DNA from: Desulfocapsaceae bacterium
Lineage (GTDB): Bacteria > Desulfobacterota > Desulfobulbia > Desulfobulbales > Desulfocapsaceae
Length of the DNA stretch: 56,257 bases
Reading direction: 5' to 3'
Assembly (NCBI GenBank): GCA_028697885.1
Contig: JAQVER010000010.1
Location: 1-56,257 of the forward strand
Part shown: piece after piece, positions 16,379 through 25,238 of the stretch
How the letters are laid out: each line of letters begins with the position of its first letter
How positions within the stretch are numbered: the first letter of the stretch is position 1
The notes under the pieces: generated by a model
Databases searched by the model: none
The model's input: only the letters and a program-made list of their open reading frames with translations
What the model was told of the DNA's origin: nothing
Translations under genes and position numbers: made by a program

Positions 16379-18118
16379 TCAGCTGTGCAAATCCTGTTTC
16401 AACACATGTTCCCCATAGGCTGTAACAAGGCTTGCCTCCCGGATCACGCCCACGGCTTTGCGGGGATTATTCGCTCGGACTACCGGCATCAGGGTATAGG
16501 GATGTTCGGCAAAGAGATGGAAGACACGTTCCATATCATCATGTTCATTCACTGTCACCAGATTCCGGCTCATGAAATCAGCGGCACACATGCCTGACTG
16601 CAGCTGCTCGGGATGAGCCATAACCCCCTTCAGATCACGCAGGGTTAAGACCCCGGTGAGCAGTCCTCCTTTGTCCAGAACCAGAAAATGGGGGAAGAGG
16701 CTGCGTTCAACCTGAGCTATCACCTCGCTGAGCTTCGTGTCTTCATCTATGGTCTGAAATTCCCGGTCCATATAGTCCGCCACCCACATACTCCTCAACA
16801 GATTCACATCATGACCGCGAACAATGTGCACGCCCCGGAGGTGAAGCTTGGTCTCATAAATGGAATAGCCGTGGAAAAATCGGACCACGAGAAGGCTGGC
16901 AATACAGGCCACCATCAGCGGCAGGATTACCTGGTAGCTGTAGGTCAGCTCAAAGATGGTAAGGATGGCGGTAATCGGAGCAAGGGTGGTCCCGGAAACC
17001 ACGGCACCCATACCGATGAGGGCATAATAGGCAGGAAAGATGGCCTGTTCCGGCCACAGGACCTGGGCCAGATAGCCGACACAACTCCCGAGCATGGCCC
17101 CTAGAACCAGGGATGGGGCAAAGATACCGCCGCTCATGCCTGACCCCAGGGAAAACCCGGTGGCCACCAGTTTCCAGAAGAGGATGAGCAGGACCAGGGA
17201 GAGGGAGAGATGACCGGCCAGGGCATCATTGATGCTCTCATAGCCAACTCCCAGGGCACGGGGCATGACCAGCCCGACACAGCCCACCAGCAGACCGCCG
17301 CAGGCCGGAGTGAACCAGGCCGGGACACGCAGCCGTTCATAGAGGCGCGGCAGGCTGAACACCGCCAGCATGAGCAAGAGGGAGAGGAAGCCGGCCATCA
17401 GCCCCAGGCCGAGATAGAGCCCCAGCTCGGCACTGTGGTTGAGACTGAACTCCGGGATCGTAAAGATGGAGGTCTCATGGAGAAAGGGCCGGGAGATCAG
17501 AGTCCCGGTGACCGCAGCAATAACGATATTGGAAAGACTCACCACCTCCAGATCAAAGAGCAGGATCTCCACCACAAAAAGGGTGCCTGCCATAGGCGCC
17601 TGGAAGGTTGCGGCAATCCCCGCCGCCGCCCCACAGGCCACGGCCAGACGTCGCTGTTCTGTGGACAGGTGAAAGAGGGAGGTGATGGTCGAACCGATGG
17701 AAGAACCAATCTGGACAATGGGTCCTTCACGGCCCAGGGAACCACCGGCAGAAATCATGAGCGCGGTAACGGCAGTTTTCAAGAGGACCACCCGACCGCG
17801 TATCCTGCCTTCCGACAAGGCCATGGCCTCCATCACCTCCGGGACCCCCGGTCCTCGCAGCTCCGGGGCCAGCCAGGTGATTACCGGACCCACCACAAGT
17901 CCGGCAAGACAGGGGATGGCAAGTTGCAAATACCAGGGAGCGGCAGCAAAACGGTGACAAAATGCACCATCTCCTGCCCAGAGCAGATCAATACCAAACA
18001 TCAGGAGGAATTTGAAAGCGACGGCACCCAGACCCGCCAGAGAACCAATCACCAAGGCCAGGAAAATAGGAGAAAGGATAGTTTTCAGGCTCTGTCTCTG
18101 GGATGGTAACTTAAACAT
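16379..18118 (-). CDS. ClC-family chloride channel/transporter with C-terminal CBS pair
   Basis: The 579-residue protein has ten or more hydrophobic segments. Its ClC motifs are a degenerate selectivity loop (GVPEVMEAMALSEG), GSLGREGPIVQIGSS (the gating glutamate in GREGP is present) and GSGMSGGIFAPSLVLGAMLG. Two CBS domains occupy about residues 450-575 and could sense adenine nucleotides. The gating Glu would fit a transporter or a fast-gated channel. It is 58 bp downstream of the membrane hydroxylase gene in the same orientation, so the two may form a small operon. No fluoride riboswitch-like structure precedes it, and the classical CLC-F signature is absent. Confidence 0.93.
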   Translation of the reverse strand: MFKLPSQRQSLKTILSPIFLALVIGSLAGLGAVAFKFLLMFGIDLLWAGDGAFCHRFAAAPWYLQLAIPCLAGLVVGPVITWLAPELRGPGVPEVMEAMALSEGRIRGRVVLLKTAVTALMISAGGSLGREGPIVQIGSSIGSTITSLFHLSTEQRRLAVACGAAAGIAATFQAPMAGTLFVVEILLFDLEVVSLSNIVIAAVTGTLISRPFLHETSIFTIPEFSLNHSAELGLYLGLGLMAGFLSLLLMLAVFSLPRLYERLRVPAWFTPACGGLLVGCVGLVMPRALGVGYESINDALAGHLSLSLVLLILFWKLVATGFSLGSGMSGGIFAPSLVLGAMLGSCVGYLAQVLWPEQAIFPAYYALIGMGAVVSGTTLAPITAILTIFELTYSYQVILPLMVACIASLLVVRFFHGYSIYETKLHLRGVHIVRGHDVNLLRSMWVADYMDREFQTIDEDTKLSEVIAQVERSLFPHFLVLDKGGLLTGVLTLRDLKGVMAHPEQLQSGMCAADFMSRNLVTVNEHDDMERVFHLFAEHPYTLMPVVRANNPRKAVGVIREASLVTAYGEHVLKQDLHS

Positions 18119-18176
18119 GAAAATAAAACCTCCTGAATTTACTACCTATACAGGAACATGCGGCATCCCTGACCTC

Positions 18177-19022
18177 TCACTTCTTCAAAATACTTTCCGG
18201 GTCAGCCCCATGCCTGTTAAGGGAATAGTTACCGGCTTTTTCAGTAAAAGGCATGATCAGCATCCAGAGCAGATATTTTCTGGCGGGGTCACGAAACTGG
18301 GCGAGGCCGATGGTCATTCCTTCATGGCCGGCCACAGGTTGGGCGCGGTAGGTCCCGAACAAACGGTCCCACCAGGGAAAATTAAAGCCGAAATTACTGT
18401 TTGTTTCCCGGATGGTAACGGAATGGTGCACCCTGTGCATATCCGGCGTCACGATAAAGAGGCGGAGGATGCGGTCCAGGGACAGGGGAAGCTTGAGATT
18501 GCCGTGGTTGAACATTGCTGCCCCGTTGAGGATTATTTCAAAAATAATTACCGCGAAAACGGAAGGGCCGAGGGCAGCGATGGCGGTCATCTTGATAAGC
18601 ATACTGATGACTATTTCGATGGGATGAAAGCGGAGTCCCGTGGTCACATCAATATCCAGGTCTGCGTGGTGCATCATGTGCACCCTCCAGATGAGCGGCA
18701 CGGCATGAAACATGACATGCTGCAGATAGACAACGAGATCAAGGGCCAGAATGGCCAGCAGGAAGGAAAGCCAGTCAGGCAGATGGAGGACATTGAGAAG
18801 TCCCCAGCCCTTTTCCTGAGCTGCTGCAGCCACCTGGACAGCTATTATCGGAAACAAAAAGCGCACGGTAAAGGTATCAACGGCCACGATTCCTAAATTG
18901 CTCAACCAGCGCCCAGTCTTCGCAGTCGTCAGCGCCCGGCGCGGAGAGAGCAGTTCGCCAATGGCCACTAACACAAGAATAGCGAAGAAAAAGCCGAGTC
19001 GAATAGCTGCTTCATTTTCCAT
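18177..19022 (-). CDS. Sterol desaturase/fatty acid hydroxylase superfamily membrane protein
   Basis: The 281-residue protein has several membrane helices and the histidine boxes of the membrane-bound di-iron hydroxylase superfamily: QHVMFH, HMMHH and HRVHHS. Its role would be oxygen-dependent hydroxylation or desaturation of a lipid-like substrate, or an oxygen-independent variant in an anaerobe. The substrate is unknown. It precedes the ClC gene, possibly in one transcript. The ATG start is followed at once by a hydrophobic segment (residues 7-25), consistent with an integral membrane protein. Confidence 0.85.
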   Translation of the reverse strand: MENEAAIRLGFFFAILVLVAIGELLSPRRALTTAKTGRWLSNLGIVAVDTFTVRFLFPIIAVQVAAAAQEKGWGLLNVLHLPDWLSFLLAILALDLVVYLQHVMFHAVPLIWRVHMMHHADLDIDVTTGLRFHPIEIVISMLIKMTAIAALGPSVFAVIIFEIILNGAAMFNHGNLKLPLSLDRILRLFIVTPDMHRVHHSVTIRETNSNFGFNFPWWDRLFGTYRAQPVAGHEGMTIGLAQFRDPARKYLLWMLIMPFTEKAGNYSLNRHGADPESILKK

Positions 19023-19350
19023 GCTTCCTCCCCTGCAGTTTGAAGATGTTTTCAGAATTCATTATAGGGTACTGGCTGATTCTTCTTTAACCTCTTTGTG
19101 GCCATTGTGCAGTCTCACAAGGTGTGAGAACCGCTCCATTCCTTCTATCATACCCCTATGCTTCATGCAAAACCAGAGTTATAGACTCCCGGCTGCCGCC
19201 CTGGGGATTCCTGCCTGAGACTTGCAACTTGCTGATAAAATATTATCATACGTCTGCAATAAACAGGAAATCTCATTTTCCTGGCAGGATTTTTGCCATT
19301 TTTTAGTTAGTACTTGTGTATAACTCACCGAAACCACTAGAGTAGAGGCC
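19023..19350. other. Gap between divergent hydroxylase and VKOR genes
   Basis: About 330 bp separating divergent genes, so it should hold both promoters. It is AT-rich at its right half (19230-19330). GTATAAC at 19317 is a candidate -10 region for the VKOR gene but lacks a clear -35. No other feature was recognized. Confidence 0.4.
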
Positions 19351-20337
19351 ATGACTGAGAGAAACTCCAAACTGATTTCCGCCATTTCCTTTGCCGCCAG
19401 CATCCTGGTACTTATCCAGATTCTGGTCATTCTCTTCCGCGGGGAAGCGGCATGCCTGAATCAGGGCTGCAAGATTGTTGAAAACCTGATGGCCATTCCG
19501 CCCTTATATTTTAATCTTGTCGGTCTTTGTTATTTCCAGGCTGTCTGCTGGCTCTTTTTTCTGGCCCGCCGAAAAGGCCCCCGTCTCATGGATCTTGCCA
19601 GGCTCTTCCTGCTCACAGGAGTAGCTGTCGAAAGTGTGCTGATAGCCTATCAGATATATGTTGCCGAGGCATTTTGTGCGTATTGTCTCATCTTGTTTGC
19701 AATCGTTCTGCTGCTAAACGCCCTGGCTGGCTGGAAACAATTTATTGCCGGAATCAGCATACTTGCCGGCGTCATCCTCATCTCGGCCATGTTGAGTTAC
19801 GGCCCGACCGCCCTTTTATCCAAACAGCAGACAATCAACAGCGGCACCTACGGAACGCGAACCTGCCTCAATCCCCAGAAAGAACTGTACCTCTTCTTCT
19901 CAGCAGATTGCCCCCACTGCAAAAATGTTCTTCAGGCCCTGGAGGGGTGCAGCAGTTGCAATTTCCATTTTAACCCCATTGAAAAACTGGCTGATTTTGA
20001 TCTCAATGGAACGGTACGGACAGCTTCTTATGACCCGGAATTAAATAAGCTTTTACTCAAAGTATTGGGAATCGACTCCATTCCGGTTTTGCTCGAAAAA
20101 AACCAATCAGGATTTTCTCTCATCAAAGGGGAAAAACAGATTATCCACTATATCCAACAGACATGTTACCTGGCTGACCCGCTCCTTTATCTTAACAGTG
20201 AAGGGCAGAGTTCCCAGGAGCCGATTTCGGTTTTCAGCGAGACAGGAGAATGCTCGCTGAACATCGAATGTGACAAGGAAGAGCAACAGAAAGTACCCGC
20301 CGAAAAATCTCCCGAAGAATCCGTTCCAACGCATTAA
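19351..20337 (+). CDS. Vitamin K epoxide reductase (VKOR) family protein fused to a thioredoxin-like domain
   Basis: The 328-residue protein has four to five membrane helices in the first about 160 residues. The VKOR loop cysteines (AACLNQGC) and the active-site C-x-x-C in AFCAYCLIL are followed by a periplasmic thioredoxin-like domain with CPHC (FFSADCPHCKNVL). Such fusions are bacterial DsbB analogues that pass electrons from a dithiol partner to quinone. The C-terminal tail is Glu/Ser-rich and probably flexible. The gene stands alone and ends at a strong terminator. CxxC spacing and loop cysteines are intact, so it should be active in disulfide formation or another periplasmic redox task. 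Confidence 0.9.
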   Translation: MTERNSKLISAISFAASILVLIQILVILFRGEAACLNQGCKIVENLMAIPPLYFNLVGLCYFQAVCWLFFLARRKGPRLMDLARLFLLTGVAVESVLIAYQIYVAEAFCAYCLILFAIVLLLNALAGWKQFIAGISILAGVILISAMLSYGPTALLSKQQTINSGTYGTRTCLNPQKELYLFFSADCPHCKNVLQALEGCSSCNFHFNPIEKLADFDLNGTVRTASYDPELNKLLLKVLGIDSIPVLLEKNQSGFSLIKGEKQIIHYIQQTCYLADPLLYLNSEGQSSQEPISVFSETGECSLNIECDKEEQQKVPAEKSPEESVPTH

Positions 20338-20348
20338 AGACCTTGGGT

Positions 20349-20392
20349 CGGCCAGGGGTGTCAAGCGCTCCCCTGGCCGTATTTTTATTTTT
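20349..20392 (+). terminator. Rho-independent terminator after the VKOR gene
   Basis: CGGCCAGGGG (20349-20358) pairs perfectly with CCCCTGGCCG (20370-20379), followed by a T-rich tract (ATTTTTATTTTTT). It ends transcription of the VKOR gene, 11 bp after its stop. Confidence 0.9.
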
Positions 20393-20421
20393 TGGGGAGA
20401 ACGGCTCCGAGAAGATAGCTC

Positions 20422-20450
20422 TTACAGGAATGCTGCTGAAATGGTATAAT
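20422..20450 (+). promoter_or_regulatory. Extended -10 promoter close to the thiF start
   Basis: TGGTATAAT at 20442-20450 is an extended -10 element (TGnTATAAT). TTACAG at 20422-20427 is a weak -35 with 17-bp spacing. The ATG of thiF begins at 20459, eight bases after the -10, so the transcript would have at most a few bases of leader. Confidence 0.6.
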
Positions 20451-20458
20451 CGTCCACC

Positions 20459-21088
20459 ATGGAAAAAGAGCCCTATCTGAAAGAGTTATACGCCAGGAAT
20501 CCACCCGGATCCGTGGACAGGCTGAAAGACAAGGTGGTGGGAATTGCCGGCGCCGGGGGGTTGGGATCCAACATCGCCGTCAGCCTGCTGCGCGCCGGGG
20601 TCCAGCAATTCATCGTCGCCGATGACGACCGGGTGGAGATCAGCAATCTCAATCGGCAATATTATTTTCTTGATCAGGTGGGTATGGAAAAAACAGCAGC
20701 CCTGCAGCAGAACCTGCTGCGTATCAATCCCCATGTGCAGACGACACTGCATTGTACCCGGGTCACGGCTGACAATCTGAGCGAGATCTTTGAGAAGGCC
20801 CATCTCCTGATTGAGGCCTTTGATGAGCCCGGGATGAAGGCCTTAACCGCTCACTGCTGGACCAGGAATTTCCCGGAACGCTTTCTTGTCATGGGTTCCG
20901 GAATCTCCGGCTACGGCATGAATAACAGCTTGAGCACCACTGTTCGCGGCAGGATGGTTATCTGCGGCGACCAACAAACCCCATACAGCCCAGAGAATGG
21001 CCTGACCGCCCCCCGCCTGGGGATTGTCGCCCAGATGCAGGCCAATGCCGCTTTGGAAATCCTCCTGGATGGCAAGATAAGCTATTAA
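20459..21088 (+). CDS. thiF: ThiF-family ubiquitin-like activating (adenylyltransferase) protein
   Basis: The 209-residue protein carries the E1/ThiF nucleotide-binding motif GAGGLGSN (about residues 30-37) and the D-x-D-x-V-E-x-x-N-L-N-R-Q motif (ADDDRVEISNLNRQYYF). Downstream is the family's conserved VEAF-like stretch (LIEAFDEPGMK). It resembles the short ThiF group that adenylates a sulfur carrier protein such as ThiS in thiamin thiazole synthesis; the zinc-binding cysteines of MoeB are missing. It is transcribed alone; other thiamin genes are not seen nearby. Confidence 0.85.
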   Translation: MEKEPYLKELYARNPPGSVDRLKDKVVGIAGAGGLGSNIAVSLLRAGVQQFIVADDDRVEISNLNRQYYFLDQVGMEKTAALQQNLLRINPHVQTTLHCTRVTADNLSEIFEKAHLLIEAFDEPGMKALTAHCWTRNFPERFLVMGSGISGYGMNNSLSTTVRGRMVICGDQQTPYSPENGLTAPRLGIVAQMQANAALEILLDGKISY

Positions 21089-21159
21089 TTGCAGGATCCC
21101 CTGAAAAGACCCCCCTTTGATAGCTGACCGATCCAAATTCATTGTGAGCAACTAAAACT

Positions 21160-22845
21160 TTGTCCCTCATCACGCTTTTCTTCAATCGCTACGTGGCCTT
21201 TTTCTTATTTATACTGGCCTACTCTTCTGTGCTGCACAATCACGGAGGCCTGCCTTCCCTCTGGTCAAGCCTGCGCCTGGAAGCCCCCCTGCTTCTCTAC
21301 GGCTATTTTCTCTGTAACTGCATGCTGAAGAAATCACCCTGGCAACCCTGGCTGGCCGCCCTGCCCCTGATTCTCGCCTATACCATTACCGACATCTATT
21401 TTATGGTGTACGGCCGTTTTGTCCGCATAGTGGAAGTTACCGAGATTCCAGAGCTCCTGGACATCCTGCCTTTTCATTATGCCGCCCTTGTCGGACTGGC
21501 CGCCATCATTTTCTGTCTCGTCCTTTTTCTCTCCCTGGACTGGAAACATTGGCGCAGGATCCTGGTCGCAGCCATACCGGCACTGGTCTTGATCTTTGCC
21601 GTTGAGCTTGCGCCCAACAGCTTCCTGGCCACGTCTGAGCCCCTGTACAATAAAATTGTAGGATGGTCGGACGCTCTCAGTGTCGGCAATAACGGGCGCC
21701 TCACCATGGCTGCCTATTTTGAGGCCCTGCGTAAAAATTCCATTGAAAAGACCCTGGCCTTCCGTGACAGGAAGGAGTTTATTGAGCAGATGGCCGCTCT
21801 TTCCCAGCAGATCAAGACATCTGCCAGGAACAGGAATGTGCATCTGGTCGTGCTCGAAAGCTTTCTTGATCCTAAAATATTTTCCAGCCTGAAGCTTTCC
21901 CAACCAGCGGCAGCCCCGGCCTTCAGAACACTGGTCGGTAAGACAGATACCTATTCCATCTCGCCCGTCTTTGGCGGGGGGACGGCTCAGGCCGAATTCG
22001 AGGTACTCTGCGGTGTACCCGCCCTGCGGGCCCTCTCCAGTGTTGAATTCAATGTCTTTACCGGGGGCAAGACCTACTGCCTGCCATCAATCCTGGATGA
22101 CGCCGGCTATCAGACCATGGCTTCCAACGGCCACAAGCCCAAGTTTTTCAATGCCATTCCCGCCTACAAGGGCACGGGATTTCAACACATCTTTTTTCCC
22201 CTGGAAAATGCCCCCGGCACGGACACCTATCTGAGCACCGGCGACACCAAAAAAGAATGGTATATGTTTGACGGCACTCTCTTAGATCAAAATCTTGCCT
22301 ATGTCACCAAATACCTTCAGGAAAATCCAGGAAAACCGCTGTTCAATTATATCATGACTATTTACGGCCATACCCCCCACTACCTGGATGAGACACTCCG
22401 TCCCAGAATCATCAAACTTGCCTCTGGCCAGAAGGACGAACAACTTGAGCGGGCAGTCAACCAACATTACTACCGTACCGAGGCCATCGCCAACTATGTC
22501 CAGAGCCTGCTGAAGATTGATCCGCACAGCCTGATTATTCTGGTCAGCGATCATGTCCCGCCACTCACCTTTGGCCCGCTAACCTATAAAAAGTTCAAAT
22601 ACATGAAAAACATTGAGAACAGCATCTACTACAACCGCATCGTGATCATCGAAAACGGCAAGACCATGCAATATGACACCATGCACCATTATGACGTTCC
22701 TAAGATTGTTGCCAATTACCTGACCGATGGCGTATATTGCCGCAACAATCAATGCGATTTTGCCAAAAAGACATTCGTCGGCCAGGCCGCTCCCACCGAT
22801 AGTCAGGATAACTACATGACGATCATGGCCCATGCCACCATGTAA
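21160..22845 (+). CDS. LtaS-like sulfatase/phosphoglycerol transferase family protein
   Basis: The 561-residue protein has four to five N-terminal membrane helices (residues 5-150) and a large extracytoplasmic alkaline phosphatase-superfamily domain. The metal and nucleophile motifs visible are VVLESFLD, GGTAQAEFEVLCG (the Thr is the likely nucleophile), YGHTPHY and LVSDHVPP. LtaS/OpgB-like enzymes transfer phosphoglycerol or similar groups onto envelope glycans or lipids. The start is a TTG with a modest GAGC ribosome site 9 bp upstream; no earlier ATG is in frame. It is not clearly in an operon with thiF. The actual acceptor is unknown. Confidence 0.85.
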   Translation: MSLITLFFNRYVAFFLFILAYSSVLHNHGGLPSLWSSLRLEAPLLLYGYFLCNCMLKKSPWQPWLAALPLILAYTITDIYFMVYGRFVRIVEVTEIPELLDILPFHYAALVGLAAIIFCLVLFLSLDWKHWRRILVAAIPALVLIFAVELAPNSFLATSEPLYNKIVGWSDALSVGNNGRLTMAAYFEALRKNSIEKTLAFRDRKEFIEQMAALSQQIKTSARNRNVHLVVLESFLDPKIFSSLKLSQPAAAPAFRTLVGKTDTYSISPVFGGGTAQAEFEVLCGVPALRALSSVEFNVFTGGKTYCLPSILDDAGYQTMASNGHKPKFFNAIPAYKGTGFQHIFFPLENAPGTDTYLSTGDTKKEWYMFDGTLLDQNLAYVTKYLQENPGKPLFNYIMTIYGHTPHYLDETLRPRIIKLASGQKDEQLERAVNQHYYRTEAIANYVQSLLKIDPHSLIILVSDHVPPLTFGPLTYKKFKYMKNIENSIYYNRIVIIENGKTMQYDTMHHYDVPKIVANYLTDGVYCRNNQCDFAKKTFVGQAAPTDSQDNYMTIMAHATM

Positions 22846-22926
22846 CAAAGGGAAAATGCTGAGAATCTTCTCTTTTGACAGGGGTAGATCAGTCTCCACA
22901 CAACATTCATAGCAGGAGTACAACAA

Positions 22927-23484
22927 ATGGGCAAACAGATGGTCATGTCAGTCATGTCGAAAGACAGGCCCGGCATTGTCTCCGATATCACCGGGGTCAT
23001 TTATCAGCTGCAGGGGGATCTGGCGGACCTGAACCAGTCCGTACTCTGTGATTATTTTACCATGATCCTCATTGCCACCTTTGAGGACTCGGTGACCCCC
23101 GAGGATGTGGTGGCCGCTTTTTCCCATATCCCTTCTGAAACCAGACTGGAGGTGGTGGTCAAAGAGATGAAAATTCCCATGGCGATTGCCAAGGCCAAAA
23201 GATCGCCAGAGACCTACATACTGACCGCCCAGGGGAAGAATAAAAGTGGTCTGGTACACCAGATCAGTCTCTTCTGTTATCAGCATGGCATCAACATCCT
23301 TGATCTTGCCACCACCCTCAGTGGCGATCAGTACACCATGATCCTGCAGCTTGACTTCAGCGCCGTGGAATCCGTTGACGATATCCGTAGCAGCCTTACC
23401 AGTTGTGCCGAAAACGCCGGCCTGACGGTTGTGCTGCAGCATGAAGATATCTTCAAGGCCACCAGCGAGATCACACTCTTTTAA
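22927..23484 (+). CDS. Protein with two ACT domains (GcvR-like)
   Basis: The 185-residue protein has two ACT domains, about residues 5-75 and 95-170. Each begins with a typical beta strand-loop (MSVMSKDRPGIVSDITG; LTAQGKNKSGLVHQISLF). ACT domains bind amino acids and regulate partner proteins. The gene is 63 bp upstream of the UPF0210 gene in the same direction, a conserved pairing across Clostridia and Deltaproteobacteria where the small partner is an ACT protein. The ligand may be glycine or serine by analogy with GcvR, but the sequence does not show it. Confidence 0.85.
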   Translation: MGKQMVMSVMSKDRPGIVSDITGVIYQLQGDLADLNQSVLCDYFTMILIATFEDSVTPEDVVAAFSHIPSETRLEVVVKEMKIPMAIAKAKRSPETYILTAQGKNKSGLVHQISLFCYQHGINILDLATTLSGDQYTMILQLDFSAVESVDDIRSSLTSCAENAGLTVVLQHEDIFKATSEITLF

Positions 23485-23547
23485 ACACTATCGCAGCCGA
23501 TCTGTTTACTTCCCCTATCGCCCTGTCAAAACCGGAGCCAGACCAAT

Positions 23548-24927
23548 ATGTTACGATCAGACCATATTCTTGCCACTGTTGAGATGATCCAGAAGGAAAA
23601 TCTTGATGTACGCGCCGTCACCATGGGCATTAATCTCCTCGACTGCCGGGGTGGTGATGTTAGCGAGACCTGCCGCCGCGTCGAAGAAAAAATAGGCACA
23701 GCAGCCGCCCGTTTTGTGGCAACCTGTGAGCGGATAAGCCGGAAATATGGGATTCCGGTGGTCAATAAACGGATATCAGTCACCCCTATTGCCTTTGTCG
23801 GGGCCGGGTTTGACCGCCATGGATTCGTGGAGCTGGCACTGGCTCTTGATCGTGCCGCTACCGCCGCTGGCGTCGATATTCTCGGCGGCTTCTCGGCCCA
23901 GGTGGAGAAAGGAATGACGGCCACCGATCGGGAATATATCGCCTCCATCCCCGAGGCCCTGGCCCGGACGACCAAGCTTTGTGCCTCCATCAATATTGCC
24001 AGCAGCCAGAAGGGGATCAATATGGACGCCCTGGCCCTGATCGGCCAGACGGTGAAGGATCTGGCCGAGATCACCCGGGAGCAGAATGGTTTCGGTGCAG
24101 CCAAGTTTGTCGTCTTTTGCAATCAGCCGGGGGATAACCCCTTCATGGCCGGTGCCATTCATGGACTGGAAGAGGCGGATCTGGTGCTCAACGTCGGGGT
24201 CAGCGGGCCGGGAGTTATTGCCCGGGCCCTCGACCGGCTGATCAACACCAAGGGCCGGGAGAATCTGGGACTGGATGATATTGCCGAAGAGATCAAGCAG
24301 ACCACCTTCCGGGTGACCCGCTGCGGGGAGTTGATCGGCCGCAAGGTTTCAGAGGAGCTGGGGATTGAGTTCGGAGTGGTGGATCTCTCTCTGGCCCCGA
24401 CCCCGACCGTCGGTGACAGTGTCGGTGAGATCCTGGAGATTCTGGGTGTGGATGTGGTAGGCGCCCCCGGATCCACCGCCATCCTCGCCATGCTCAATGA
24501 CGCAGTAAAAAAAGGCGGCATCTTTGCCAGCAAGGCCGTGGGCGGACTGAGCGGGGCCTTTATCCCGGTGATGGAAGACGAGGTGCTGGCCGCAGCGGTG
24601 GGCAGCGGCGCCCTCTGTCTGGAAAAATTGGAGGCCATGACCTGCGTCTGTTCGGTGGGCCTCGACATGATCCCCATTCCTGGCTCGGTGGATGCCTCCA
24701 CCATCTCGGCAATCATTGCCGATGAGATGGCCTTGGGGATGATCAACAACAAGACCACCGCCGTCCGTCTGATTCCGGTTCCCGGCAAAGAGGCCGGAGA
24801 GGTTGTCAGTTTTGGCGGGCTCTTCGGGGCCAGCCCGATCATGCCGGTGCGCAATGTCGGCAAGTCCAGCCGCTTCATTGCCTGGGGCGGCAGGATGCCA
24901 GCGCCCATTCACAGTTTCAAGAACTGA
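23548..24927 (+). CDS. UPF0210 (DUF711) family protein
   Basis: The 459-residue protein matches the UPF0210 family throughout: ILATVEMIQKENLDVRAVTMGINL at the N terminus, GGFSAQVEKGMTATDREYI, NPFMAGAIHGLEEADLVLNVGVSGPGV and the C-terminal LIPVPGKEAGE. The pyruvate-formate-lyase-like fold is known from structures but no catalytic role is established. It is paired with the ACT-domain gene upstream. A decayed second copy of its C-terminal segment lies at 26367-26450 (see that entry). Confidence 0.92.
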   Translation: MLRSDHILATVEMIQKENLDVRAVTMGINLLDCRGGDVSETCRRVEEKIGTAAARFVATCERISRKYGIPVVNKRISVTPIAFVGAGFDRHGFVELALALDRAATAAGVDILGGFSAQVEKGMTATDREYIASIPEALARTTKLCASINIASSQKGINMDALALIGQTVKDLAEITREQNGFGAAKFVVFCNQPGDNPFMAGAIHGLEEADLVLNVGVSGPGVIARALDRLINTKGRENLGLDDIAEEIKQTTFRVTRCGELIGRKVSEELGIEFGVVDLSLAPTPTVGDSVGEILEILGVDVVGAPGSTAILAMLNDAVKKGGIFASKAVGGLSGAFIPVMEDEVLAAAVGSGALCLEKLEAMTCVCSVGLDMIPIPGSVDASTISAIIADEMALGMINNKTTAVRLIPVPGKEAGEVVSFGGLFGASPIMPVRNVGKSSRFIAWGGRMPAPIHSFKN

Positions 24928-25238
24928 CTGGCAGATTTCCTGGAGTCAATTTGTATCAAAACCACTCCACAAAAACACCAAATAATAATCTTTGGACTTT
25001 TGAAAAAGGATTTGATAAAATTTTTTATTGCTCCAATTATACATCTGTCCACCCAACTTCTGCGAAACATTTGTGCGTAAATAACCCAAGCACTATTCTA
25101 AGTTGAACCGGTAATATCTGCAGGAATCGCTTAAACAATAAGACGTCAACAAACATCAAAGAAAGCTCATCTGATCTGCCCCCTCGAAAAACCGACGTTC
25201 TTGACATTATCCAACTCGTTACCCTCGGAGGAATGACC
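24928..25238. other. AT-rich gap upstream of the beta-helix gene
   Basis: About 310 bp, AT-rich, with TTGACA at 25200 as a possible -35 but no matching -10. No open frame of note. It could belong to an insertion that brought in the beta-helix gene, as suggested by the UPF0210 relic on its far side. Confidence 0.4.

Noticed and set aside
18119..18176. Possible fluoride riboswitch before the ClC gene
   Set aside because: Gap is only 58 bp to the upstream gene and lacks the riboswitch core.
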